NCBI RefSeq assembly: GCF_000967425.1
Contig: NZ_FO082820.1
Coordinates: 3,483,501 to 3,547,500, forward strand
Origin: Pseudorhizobium banfieldiae
Lineage (GTDB): Bacteria > Pseudomonadota > Alphaproteobacteria > Rhizobiales > Rhizobiaceae
Direction of reading: 5' to 3'
DNA: 64,000 bases
The translations under genes were made by a program, and so were the position numbers. The notes below the pieces were generated by a model that was not told the origin of the DNA, did not search any database, and saw only the letters and a list, made by a program, of their open reading frames with translations. Of the stretch, positions 18,702-27,568 are shown one piece after another; the first letter of the stretch is position 1, and each line of letters begins with the position of its first letter.

Positions 18702-19622
18702 CTACTCGGTCCCGATCCGCTCCAGGTCGTAATGGGTGGTCTGGTAGATCTCGTTGATCCAGTTGCCGAACAGGAGATGCGCGTGGCTGCGCCAGCGGTT
18801 CTGCGGCGGCAGCGTCACGTCATTATGCGGAAAGTAGTCGTGCGGCATCTTGATCGGCACGCCCGCATTGACGTCGCGGAAGTACTCCTCCGCCAGCGAC
18901 GTGGAATCATATTCCACGTGATTGAACATGTAGAGTCGGCGGCCTTTCGCTTCCTCGACGAGGCAGACCCCCATCTCGTCCGATTCCATCAGGATCCTGA
19001 GGTCCGGGATCTTGTCGATGTCCTCGCGGCGAACCTCCGTCCAGCGCGACACCGGCACCTGGAAGTCGTCCGAGAAGCCGGTCAGGTAGACGGACGAGGG
19101 GCAGAGATTGCGGTGGCGGTAGACCCCGAACGCCTTCTCCTTCAACTCGTGCTTCTGCACGCCATGGAAGTGGTAGATCGCCGCCATTGCGCCCCAGCAG
19201 ACATTCATCGTCGAATGGACATTGGTGGTTGTCCAGTCGAGGATCTGCTGCATCTCGTCCCAGTAGGTCACGCTCTCGAAGGGCAGCGTCTCGACCGGCG
19301 CACCGGTGATGATGAAGCCGTCGAACTTCCGATGCTTCACCTCGTCCCAGGTATCGTAGAAGGAGAGCAGGTGCTCCTCCGACGTGTTCTTCGCCTTGTG
19401 GCCACCGATCCTTACCAGCGACAGCTCCACCTGAAGCGGAGTCGCGCCGACGAGGCGCGCCATCTGCAGCTCGGTCTTGATCTTGTTCGGCATGAGGTTG
19501 AGGAGCCCGATCTGCAGCGGCCGGATGTCCTGCCGTACCGCAACCGTCTCGGTCATCACCCGCACGCCCTCCTGCACGAGGATTTCGAAGGCGGGCAGCG
19601 TATCGGGGATCTTGATCGGCAT
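18702..19622 (-). CDS. metA: Homoserine O-acyltransferase, probably acetyl-CoA-dependent
   Basis: A 306-residue MetA-family acyltransferase that activates homoserine for methionine synthesis. The catalytic cysteine is Cys142 ([11 protein letters not shown]) and the His/Glu pair is in MFNHVEYD. Residue 111 is glutamate (GAPVE). In this family Glu111 goes with acetyl-CoA use and Gly111 with succinyl-CoA use (E. coli), so the product is probably O-acetylhomoserine, despite common 'succinyltransferase' labels. The start at 19622 ([15 protein letters not shown]) is canonical; a 38-codon upstream extension is open but translates the riboswitch and attenuator. Regulated by SAM-II. Confidence 0.95.
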   Translation of the reverse strand: MPIKIPDTLPAFEILVQEGVRVMTETVAVRQDIRPLQIGLLNLMPNKIKTELQMARLVGATPLQVELSLVRIGGHKAKNTSEEHLLSFYDTWDEVKHRKFDGFIITGAPVETLPFESVTYWDEMQQILDWTTTNVHSTMNVCWGAMAAIYHFHGVQKHELKEKAFGVYRHRNLCPSSVYLTGFSDDFQVPVSRWTEVRREDIDKIPDLRILMESDEMGVCLVEEAKGRRLYMFNHVEYDSTSLAEEYFRDVNAGVPIKMPHDYFPHNDVTLPPQNRWRSHAHLLFGNWINEIYQTTHYDLERIGTE

Positions 19623-19635
19623 CGCACACTCACAA

Positions 19636-19669
19636 AACAAAAAGCCGGCGGCGACAAATCGCAACCGGC
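19636..19669 (-). terminator. Attenuator hairpin between SAM-II riboswitch and metA
   Basis: On the minus strand GCCGGTTGCGA-TTTG-TCGCCGCCGGC folds with CCGGC outer pairs and GCGA/TCGC inner pairs, directly followed by TTTTTGTTTTG. It ends about 14 bases before the metA ATG. This is a full intrinsic terminator placed where a riboswitch expression platform belongs. Confidence 0.8.
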
Positions 19670-19692
19670 GCGTCAAAGTGAACTTCGCGCGG

Positions 19693-19747
19693 CCCTTTAG
19701 CGACTTGTTTAACGTGGCTGCAAGCCGGCCGGCCAAATCACCACGAA
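19693..19747 (-). promoter_or_regulatory. SAM-II riboswitch upstream of metA
   Basis: Read on the minus strand: P1 arms CGTGG and CCACG, the conserved loop segment GTGATTTGG, then GGCTTGCAGCC, GTTAAACAAG and the 3' pseudoknot strand GTCGCTAAAGGG. This matches the SAM-II consensus and its usual length of about 52 bases, and metA is its classic target in Rhizobiales. S-adenosylmethionine binding is expected to shut off metA. Confidence 0.92.
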
Positions 19748-19807
19748 GTGCAATCTAGATAGGCTCTTCTTCCCCTCAGGTCAATTGCGGCCGCCGATGC
19801 CGGGGGG

Positions 19808-20647
<840 letters not shown>

Positions 20648-20747
20648 GAGGAGACCTGTAGGGAATTTTGGCGGCAACCTAAAAGCTCGGCCGAACCGGT
20701 GCAAGCCGCTTTCCCTTGCCTGTCGGTCTGGGCTATGGACATCCCCA

Positions 20748-21398
20748 ATGACCAAGTCCACGTTCACGATCCTCCTCGGAGGCGAGCTCACCGTCACGCA
20801 GCGGCTGCGCGAAGCGCTCGAAGGAAGCCGCTTCATCGCGGCCGACGGCGGCATGCGACATGCCGCAACCCTCCGCATCGAGCCTGAGCTCTGGGTCGGT
20901 GATTTCGACTCGACACCGCCCGCGCTGATCGAGGCGCAGTCCGGAGTTCCGCGGCAGCCCTACCCCGCAGCGAAGAACGAGACGGATGGAGAGATCGCGA
21001 CGGCGGAAGCGATTGACCGGGGTGCCGAGCGCTTGGTGCTTGCTGGCGCGCTCGGCGGCGAGCGAAGCGACCATGCCCTGCAGCATGTCTTCCACGCCCT
21101 CAGCCTGGCCGAACGTGGCATTGAAGTCCTTCTGACCTCCGGCGCCGAAGAAGCCGTCCCTCTGCTTCCCGGACGCCGCCTTCTGGATCTGCCGGCAGGC
21201 TCGCTGTTCTCTGTCATCGGTTTTTCCGAGCTGGAAGGCCTCGACATCCTCAACGCCCGTTATCCGCTCGAGAACTTCGTCTTGCCCTTCGGCTCGTCGC
21301 GGACGATTTCCAATGTGGCAGAGGGTCCGGTGGCCTTCTCGCTCAAGCGCGGGAAGGCGATGATCTTCGCCCGCCCATACGATCTGACAGGAGCCTGA
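20748..21398 (+). CDS. thiN: Thiamine pyrophosphokinase
   Basis: A 216-residue thiamine diphosphokinase that converts thiamine plus ATP to thiamine pyrophosphate. It has the family's conserved FIAADGGMRHA, LWVGDFDSTPPAL and KNETDGEIATAEA (the Asp-rich metal and substrate sites), then LVLAGALGGERSDHAL and a C-terminal SRTISNVAEGPV. Start ATG 20748 (MTKSTFTILLGGE). It is three bases from the ABC-F gene and about 3 kb from the thiBPQ importer, so uptake and activation of thiamine sit close together; no TPP riboswitch precedes thiN itself. Confidence 0.93.
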   Translation: MTKSTFTILLGGELTVTQRLREALEGSRFIAADGGMRHAATLRIEPELWVGDFDSTPPALIEAQSGVPRQPYPAAKNETDGEIATAEAIDRGAERLVLAGALGGERSDHALQHVFHALSLAERGIEVLLTSGAEEAVPLLPGRRLLDLPAGSLFSVIGFSELEGLDILNARYPLENFVLPFGSSRTISNVAEGPVAFSLKRGKAMIFARPYDLTGA

Positions 21399-21401
21399 AC
21401 C

Positions 21402-23225
21402 GTGGCACCTCCCATCCTCAAACTCGACGACATCTTCCTGAGCTTCGGGGGCACGCCTCTCCTGGCCGGTGCGGGACTGCAGGTGGAGCCGGGCGACCGC
21501 ATCTGCCTCGTCGGCCGCAACGGATCCGGCAAGTCGACCCTGATGAAGATCGCGGCTGGGTTGGTCGAGCCGCAGTCCGGGGAAGTATTCCGCCATCCGG
21601 GTGCCACCATACGATACCTGGAGCAGGCGCCGGATTTTGGGGACCACCGGACGGTACAGGCCTATGCCGAAGCGGGCCTCGGTCCAGGGGACGATCCCTA
21701 TCGCGTCACCTACCTCCTGGAGCATCTCGGCCTGAGCGGCGAAGAGGATCCGAACCGACTGTCGGGAGGCGAGGCCCGGCGGGCGGCGCTCGCCCGCGTC
21801 ATGGCGCCAGAACCAGACATCCTGATGCTGGACGAGCCGACCAACCATCTCGACCTGCCGACGATCGAATGGCTGGAGGAGGAACTGAGGAAGACGCGGA
21901 GCGCTCTCGTCCTCATCTCACACGACCGGCGCTTCCTAGAGAAGGTATCGACGGCGACGGTTTGGCTCGATCGCGGCACGTCGCGACGTCTCGATCGCGG
22001 ATTTTCGTATTTCGAGGCTTGGAGGGACGAGGTACTGGCGGCGGAGGAACTGGAGCAGCACAAGCTGGGCAAGGCGATCGAGCGCGAGGAGCACTGGCTG
22101 CGCTACGGCGTGACGGCCCGGCGCAAGCGCAACATGCGCCGGCTGGGGGAACTGCAGACGATGCGTGCCGCCTATCGCGGTCACAAAGGCCCGCAAGGGT
22201 CAGTCCAGGCGGCGGCATCGGAAGGTCGGGAATCCGGAAAGCTGGTGATCGAGGCAGAAGCGATCACCAAGAGTTATGGACACCGGCTTATCGTCGCGCC
22301 CTTCTCCATCCGCGTACACCGCGGCGACAGGATAGGCCTTGTGGGACCCAACGGTGCCGGAAAGACGACGCTGTTGAAGATGCTGACGGGGCAGCTCGAT
22401 CCGGATTCGGGAACGGTGCGGCTCGGGACAAATCTCGAAATCGCCACGCTGGACCAGAAGCGGGAGGACCTCGATCCCGAGGACACGCTTTCCCACTACC
22501 TCACCGACGGACGCGGCGAAACGCTTCTCGTCAATGGCGAGCAGCGTCACGTCGCGGGCTACATGAAGGATTTCCTGTTCCAGCCCGAGCAGATCCGCAC
22601 GCCGATCAAGAACCTTTCCGGCGGCGAGCGGGCACGGCTGATCCTGGCGCGGATCATGGCCAGGCCCTCCAACCTGCTGATCCTCGATGAGCCGACCAAC
22701 GATCTCGACATCGAGACACTGGATCTGCTGCAGGAGATCGTCGCCGGCTACAACGGCACTGTCATTCTGGTCAGCCACGACCGCGACTTCCTCGACCGGA
22801 CGGTCACCTCGACCATAGCACCCGCCGATCCGGAAACGCCGGACGGGCGCTGGATCGAATATGCAGGCGGGTACTCCGACATGCTGGCACAACGCCGCGG
22901 CGTCCAGGAGGAAAGGCGGCGTTCCGAACGCCAGGCAAGGGAGAGGACGGAGACGTCGGCGCCGGCCGCTGAGGCGCCGAAAAACCGCGGCAAGCTGTCC
23001 TTCAAGCAGAAGTTCGCGCTGGAGAACCTGCCGAAGGACATCGCCAAGGCCGAGGCCGAGATTTCCGCCCGGGAGAAGCGAATGGCGGATCCCTACCTTT
23101 TCACGAGAGATCCGGCAGGCTTCACCGCCCTGGCTTCTGAACTGGAGGCGCTACGCAAGCAGCTCGCAGAGATGGAAGAGGAATGGCTCGAGCTTGAAAT
23201 GCTGCGCGAGGAGTTGGAGGGGTGA
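21402..23225 (+). CDS. ABC-F ATPase, Uup type
   Basis: A 607-residue soluble protein with two ABC domains and no membrane segments. Walker A sequences are GRNGSGKST (about residue 40) and GPNGAGKTT (about residue 315); signatures are LSGGEARRAAL and LSGGERARLIL, each followed by LDEPTNHLD or LDEPTNDLD. The basic inter-domain linker (GVTARRKRNMRRLGELQTMR) and the C-terminal coiled coil (residues about 525-607) are those of Uup. ABC-F proteins bind the ribosome E site. The start is GTG (MAPPILKLDDIFLSFGG), three bases after thiN, indicating co-transcription. Confidence 0.93.
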   Translation: MAPPILKLDDIFLSFGGTPLLAGAGLQVEPGDRICLVGRNGSGKSTLMKIAAGLVEPQSGEVFRHPGATIRYLEQAPDFGDHRTVQAYAEAGLGPGDDPYRVTYLLEHLGLSGEEDPNRLSGGEARRAALARVMAPEPDILMLDEPTNHLDLPTIEWLEEELRKTRSALVLISHDRRFLEKVSTATVWLDRGTSRRLDRGFSYFEAWRDEVLAAEELEQHKLGKAIEREEHWLRYGVTARRKRNMRRLGELQTMRAAYRGHKGPQGSVQAAASEGRESGKLVIEAEAITKSYGHRLIVAPFSIRVHRGDRIGLVGPNGAGKTTLLKMLTGQLDPDSGTVRLGTNLEIATLDQKREDLDPEDTLSHYLTDGRGETLLVNGEQRHVAGYMKDFLFQPEQIRTPIKNLSGGERARLILARIMARPSNLLILDEPTNDLDIETLDLLQEIVAGYNGTVILVSHDRDFLDRTVTSTIAPADPETPDGRWIEYAGGYSDMLAQRRGVQEERRRSERQARERTETSAPAAEAPKNRGKLSFKQKFALENLPKDIAKAEAEISAREKRMADPYLFTRDPAGFTALASELEALRKQLAEMEEEWLELEMLREELEG

Positions 23226-23282
23226 CGTTAACCATCTGTTATCCATGAAACGCACTTGAAACCCGTCAACCTGTCACATTGC

Positions 23283-23307
23283 GGAACAATGACGGCAGGT
23301 GGTCGTT
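23283..23307 (+). promoter_or_regulatory. EcfG-type general stress promoter
   Basis: GGAAC (23283-23287), 16 bases, then CGTT (23304-23307): an exact match to the alphaproteobacterial EcfG/RpoE2 consensus. It ends 70 bases before the ATG of the single-domain response regulator. Confidence 0.7.
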
Positions 23308-23376
23308 CGGGTGGCAGTATCGATGCGGCACGGCCGGGATCGGTACGAAGCGGCACCGAACCATCAGGAGCATCCG

Positions 23377-23826
23377 ATGCTGACAAGTGTAACGAGTGGT
23401 TGGCAGACCCCGGTCTCTGAGGAACATCGCGTCCTGATCGTGGAAGACGAGTTTCTCATCGCCTTGGACGTGGCCGATACGGTCGAAGCCATGGGCTTGA
23501 AGGTCGCAGGCCTCGCCAATGGCCGCAACCCCGCCCTGGCACTCGCCCAGTCGGCAGACATTGCCCTTGTCGATGTCAATCTGGCTGACGGCAAGACTGG
23601 ACCGTCGATCGGCCGCGAACTCGCCGAGAAATATGGCGTTGCGGTCATCTTCATGACTGCCAATCCTGAAGAGATCGAAGCCGGAAGCTATGGGCCGCTC
23701 GGGGTGCTGACGAAGCCGGTAATGCCGCATGTGATCGAGCAGACGATCGGCTATATCCTTGCAGGCCGAACGGGAGGTTATGCCGAACTCCCCCGCGAGC
23801 TTCGCGTCCTTCAAAGCGCCCACTAA
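23377..23826 (+). CDS. Single-domain response regulator, probably stress-induced
   Basis: A 149-residue protein with one receiver domain and no output domain. Markers are LIVEDEFLIALDVAD (acidic pocket), IALVDVNLADGKTG (phospho-acceptor Asp), VIFMTANPEEI (switch Thr) and GVLTKPVMPHVIEQ (Lys). A clean AGGAG seven bases upstream favours ATG 23377 over an in-frame GTG at 23299, which would put the EcfG promoter inside the coding region. Such proteins modulate the PhyR/EcfG stress cascade in other alphaproteobacteria; the exact EcfG promoter upstream fits this, but the role is inferred. Confidence 0.9.
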   Translation: MLTSVTSGWQTPVSEEHRVLIVEDEFLIALDVADTVEAMGLKVAGLANGRNPALALAQSADIALVDVNLADGKTGPSIGRELAEKYGVAVIFMTANPEEIEAGSYGPLGVLTKPVMPHVIEQTIGYILAGRTGGYAELPRELRVLQSAH

Positions 23827-23892
23827 CGCCCAGTGAGCAACCATGGGCGGCGCTTGCCAAGCGCCGGATCGATCGCTACATCTCTGACCGAT

Positions 23893-23973
23893 CTAACGGG
23901 GTGCCACTTTGTGGCTGAGAGGCTTTCGCCAACCCGCAGAACCTGATCCGGTTCACACCGGCGGAGGGATTAG
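23893..23973 (+). promoter_or_regulatory. TPP riboswitch (THI element)
   Basis: P1 is CTAA/TTAG. The conserved segments are all present: ACGGGGTGCC, GGCTGAGAGG, AACCCGCAGAACCTGATC, and ACACCGGCGGAGGGA. After it, CCTCGTCCTTT (about 23990-24001) can pair with the AAAGAGGAGG ribosome-binding region (24007-24016) of thiB, suggesting control of translation. Confidence 0.96.
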
Positions 23974-24021
23974 AACGGCGTCCATCAGCCCCTCGTCCTT
24001 TCTGCCAAAGAGGAGGCATCG

Positions 24022-25026
24022 ATGCGGCTCTCGGCACTTTCGCTTTTCATTGCGGCGATGATCGCTTCAACCTCGGCAGTCGCCGAGGAGCGCAGCCTGA
24101 CCGTCTACACCTATGAAAGCTTCACCGCCGAATGGGGCCCGGGGCCAAGGGTCAAGGAAGAGTTCGAGAAATCCTGCACCTGCCGCGTCAACTTCGTGGC
24201 GGTCGCGGATGGCGTCGCACTTCTTTCGCGGTTGAAGCTCGAAGGCGAGAATAACGAGGCTGACATCGTTCTCGGTCTCGACACCAATCTTGCCGATGAA
24301 GCCAAGGCCACTGGCCTGTTCGAAAGGCATGGACTGGATACAAGTCCCATCAGCGTGCCGGGCGGGTACGGGGACGACGTCTTCATCCCCTACGATTACG
24401 GACACTTCGCCGTCATATACGACACCCAATCGATCGCCGCCCCGCCGGCCAGCCTGAAGGAGCTGGTTGAGGGCGACCCTTCCGAAAAGATCGTCATCCA
24501 GGATCCGAGAACCTCCACCCCAGGCCTCGGTCTGCTTTTGTGGATGAAGTCGGTTTACGGCGAGGAGGCCGAGGCGGCATGGGCAAAGCTTCGTCGACGC
24601 ATCCTGACGGTCACGCCGGGCTGGTCTGAGGCCTATGGATTGTTCACCAAGGGAGAGGTCCCGATGGTTCTCTCCTATACCACCTCCCCTGCCTATCACA
24701 TGGTGGCCGAGGACATTGATCGGTACCAGGCAGTGCCCTTCTCGGAAGGCCACTATATCCAGATCGAGGTCGCAGGTCTGTTGCGGACATCGGAGGATAA
24801 GGACCTGGCGCGCCAGTTTCTCGAATTCATGATGTCGCCGGCCTTCCAGAACATCGTACCGACCACCAACTGGATGATGCCCGCCGGCAAGACGAGCGAG
24901 CCCTTGCCGGAAGCGTTCGACCGCCTCGTCCAGCCGGAAAAGACCTTCCTCATGGACTCCGCGCACGTGGCGAGAAACCGGCAGGCCTGGATCGATGAGT
25001 GGCTGGCGGCGATGAGCGGACGCTAA
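24022..25026 (+). CDS. thiB: Thiamine ABC transporter, periplasmic binding protein
   Basis: A 334-residue binding protein with a Sec signal ([21 protein letters not shown], cleaved after AVA). The mature part [40 protein letters not shown] and [13 protein letters not shown] match ThiB closely, as does the C-terminal [17 protein letters not shown]. It binds thiamine and TPP and hands them to ThiP. First gene of thiBPQ, under the TPP riboswitch; the AGGAGG ribosome site is six bases from ATG 24022. Confidence 0.96.
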   Translation: MRLSALSLFIAAMIASTSAVAEERSLTVYTYESFTAEWGPGPRVKEEFEKSCTCRVNFVAVADGVALLSRLKLEGENNEADIVLGLDTNLADEAKATGLFERHGLDTSPISVPGGYGDDVFIPYDYGHFAVIYDTQSIAAPPASLKELVEGDPSEKIVIQDPRTSTPGLGLLLWMKSVYGEEAEAAWAKLRRRILTVTPGWSEAYGLFTKGEVPMVLSYTTSPAYHMVAEDIDRYQAVPFSEGHYIQIEVAGLLRTSEDKDLARQFLEFMMSPAFQNIVPTTNWMMPAGKTSEPLPEAFDRLVQPEKTFLMDSAHVARNRQAWIDEWLAAMSGR

Positions 25027-25032
25027 AGCTCG

Positions 25033-26664
25033 ATGCTGACGAGGCGGGAGCAGCAAACTGCAATCGGTGGAGGTATCGCCACCTTCGCAAGCGTCGCTGC
25101 CTTCATCAGTCTTGCCACCTATTCCCTCCTTGCCGCGGCGCCGGACGCTGGCGGCGAGGCACTCTGTACAGATTACACGGCGCGCGTGCTGCGTTTCACG
25201 CTTCTTCAGGCAGGGCTCTCCACTTTGCTGTCTATCGGCCTGGCGATTCCGGTCGCATTGGCGCTGGCTCGGCGGCCGCAACTTCCGGGCAGGCTCTGGA
25301 TCCTGCGGCTGATGGCGCTGCCGATGGGTCTGCCCGCACTCGTCGCTGCCCTTGGCCTCATTACGATCTGGGGGAGGCAAGGACTGGTCAATTCGCTTCT
25401 CCTGCGCGGCGGTCTCGACGAGCCGGTCAGCATCTACGGTCTTGGCGGCATCCTGCTCGCACACGTCTTCTTCAACCTGCCTCTCGCATGCCGCCTGATG
25501 GTGGCCTCGCTCGATCGGCTGCCGGGCGAATACTGGATGCTGGCCGCACAGCTGGGCATGCGGCCTGGCGCCATCTTCCGGTTCGTCGAATGGCCTGTCC
25601 TTTTGCGGGTCCTGCCAGGCGTCGCGGGCCTGATCGTCATGCTTTGCGCAACCAGCTTCACGCTCGTTCTGGTACTGGGCGGAGGTCCGGCTGCCACAAC
25701 GCTTGAAGTTGCGATCTACCAGTCACTGCGCTTCAATTTTGATCCTGCCCGTGCAGTTGGACTGTCACTGCTGCAGATCGGGCTGACGGCCATGCTCCTG
25801 ATCATCCTGTCCCGGCTGCCTGTGACCGACGACCGATCGCCGAGCAGCGGCCACCGCGTTAGGCGATTCGACGGCAAAGGAGCCGCGGCGCGGGTATGGG
25901 ACACTCTGGTCATCGCCGTCGCCACAGCTTTCATCCTGATGCCGCTGCTCGCCGTTCTCCGGGCGGGAATCCAGGCAGACCTCCCGCGCCTCGTGGCGAG
26001 CGACGCGTTCCAGCGGGCGCTGGCAACGAGCACGCTGATTGCACTGGCTTCAGGCCTGCTGGCGGTGATGGCATCGGTCACGCTCATCGATGCGCGCCTG
26101 GCGATTGCCGACCGGAAGAACCCTGGCGTCCTGCTGCGGGGTTTCTCTGCCATTCTGGATGCCACTTCCTTTCTTGTTCTCCTAGTCCCCCCGGTCGTGC
26201 TTGGGACGGGCTGGTTCCTGCTTCTGAGGCTTTCAGGCTCGGCATCGCTATGGGTTGGTTGGATCGTCGTTGCAATCAACGCGCTGATGGCAATCCCCTT
26301 CGTCATCAGGGTGTTAGAGCCGGCAATGAAGGAGAACCGCGACCGCTCCGGACGACTCACGGCGAGTCTAGGGATCGGCGGCTGGACGCGCTTCTGGCGC
26401 ATCGACCGACCGGTTCTGACGCGGCCGGCGCTCCTCGCATTCTCCTTTGCAATGTCGCTCTCCCTTGGAGATCTGGGCGCCGTTGCGCTCTTCGCCTCCA
26501 GCGACTTCGTAACCCTGCCCTGGCTCCTCTACAGCAGCCTTTCCAGCTATCGTACGCAGGATGCCGATGGCTTGGCGCTTCTCCTTGCCGCGGCATGCCT
26601 TCTGCTTACGATCATCGGCACTTCGGGCTGGCGAATGAACGGAACACATCATGCCCGTCGATGA
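25033..26664 (+). CDS. thiP: Thiamine ABC transporter, permease
   Basis: A 543-residue double-length permease with about twelve hydrophobic segments and two copies of the binding-protein-dependent transport domain. Each half carries an EAA-type loop: EYWMLAAQLGMRPGAIFRFVEWP in the first and RLTASLGIGGWTRFWRIDRP in the second. This fused layout is that of ThiP and its iron-transport relatives. It sits six bases after thiB, and its end overlaps the thiQ start by 14 bases. Confidence 0.95.
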   Translation: MLTRREQQTAIGGGIATFASVAAFISLATYSLLAAAPDAGGEALCTDYTARVLRFTLLQAGLSTLLSIGLAIPVALALARRPQLPGRLWILRLMALPMGLPALVAALGLITIWGRQGLVNSLLLRGGLDEPVSIYGLGGILLAHVFFNLPLACRLMVASLDRLPGEYWMLAAQLGMRPGAIFRFVEWPVLLRVLPGVAGLIVMLCATSFTLVLVLGGGPAATTLEVAIYQSLRFNFDPARAVGLSLLQIGLTAMLLIILSRLPVTDDRSPSSGHRVRRFDGKGAAARVWDTLVIAVATAFILMPLLAVLRAGIQADLPRLVASDAFQRALATSTLIALASGLLAVMASVTLIDARLAIADRKNPGVLLRGFSAILDATSFLVLLVPPVVLGTGWFLLLRLSGSASLWVGWIVVAINALMAIPFVIRVLEPAMKENRDRSGRLTASLGIGGWTRFWRIDRPVLTRPALLAFSFAMSLSLGDLGAVALFASSDFVTLPWLLYSSLSSYRTQDADGLALLLAAACLLLTIIGTSGWRMNGTHHARR

Positions 26665-27376
26665 CGATCCGCCGGAAATCCGCCTGGACCGCGTTGATCT
26701 GACGCTGGGAAGCACACGCTTCCACCTGGACTGCGACATTCCACCCGGAACGATCACAGCGGTTGCCGGACCGTCCGGCGCAGGCAAGTCCACCCTTCTG
26801 AACCTGGTCGCGGGCTTCGAGGTCCCCGACAGTGGTCGCGTCCTCTTTAACGGCCAGGATCTGACGTTCCGGCATCCATCGGAACGACCCGTGTCGCTGA
26901 TCTTCCAGAACAACAATCTCTTCGGGCATCTTGACGTCTTCACCAACGTGGCGCTCGGGATCAATCCGTCCCTTCGCAGACTGACCGTAGGGGAGAGACA
27001 GGCCGTCGTCTCTGCACTCGATCGTGTCGCTCTCGGAAGAATGGAGCGCCGGCTGCCACCGACGCTTTCCGGAGGCGAGCAGCAACGCGTGGCGTTCGCC
27101 CGCGCTCTTGTTCGCGAGAAACCGGTCCTGCTAATGGATGAACCCTTCGCAGCGCTTGATCCGGGGCTGCGGCAGACCATGGCAAATCTTCTATCGGAAC
27201 TGCACCGAGAAACGAAAAGCACGGTCATCCTGGTAACGCACGACCGGGATGAGCTGCGACGCCTTGCGAGCCATGTGATCTTCATGGAGGGCGGGAATGT
27301 GCTCGTGAACGCTCCAGTAGAAGATTTCCTCCGGCGATGCGACATCCCCGCCGTCGTTCAATTCCTCGCCAGCTGA
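26651..27376 (+). CDS. thiQ: Thiamine ABC transporter, ATP-binding protein
   Basis: A 241-residue ABC ATPase. Walker A GPSGAGKST is at residues 40-48, the Q-loop is LIFQNNNLFGHLDV, the signature is LSGGEQQRVAFARALV, Walker B is PVLLMDEPFAALD, and the switch is VTHDRDEL. It energises ThiP for thiamine uptake. Its ATG lies within the last 14 bases of thiP, so translation is coupled. Confidence 0.95.
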   Translation: MPVDDDPPEIRLDRVDLTLGSTRFHLDCDIPPGTITAVAGPSGAGKSTLLNLVAGFEVPDSGRVLFNGQDLTFRHPSERPVSLIFQNNNLFGHLDVFTNVALGINPSLRRLTVGERQAVVSALDRVALGRMERRLPPTLSGGEQQRVAFARALVREKPVLLMDEPFAALDPGLRQTMANLLSELHRETKSTVILVTHDRDELRRLASHVIFMEGGNVLVNAPVEDFLRRCDIPAVVQFLAS

Positions 27377-27568
27377 AGCCTGTGCCACAATTTGGTCGTG
27401 GCACGGTGGCATCGCAGCAACAGCGTCTTTCTGCTTTGGCCGCCACAGGCGATCTGAACAAGAAGCACTATATTGGCTGAAGGAAAATCGCTAAGCCGGC
27501 GACAGGAGCGGCCGGTCTTGTTTACGGTGGGGCATACCCGATGGATGATCGGGAAGCGGGTCTGGATA

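Noticed and set aside
19623..19736. In-frame 38-codon extension of metA
   Set aside because: It translates through the SAM-II aptamer and terminator; homologues start at MPIKIPD, position 19622.
23228..23242. TTAA-N7-TTAT, near-CtrA box before the single-domain response regulator
   Set aside because: One mismatch in the second half-site and lies upstream of a perfect EcfG promoter; not strong enough.
23849..23865. Hairpin GGCGCTT/AAGCGCC between the response regulator and the TPP riboswitch
   Set aside because: Three-base loop and no U-run; too weak to call a terminator.
27382..27404. Hairpin GTGCCAC/GTGGCAC after thiQ
   Set aside because: No U-tract follows, so I do not call it an intrinsic terminator.
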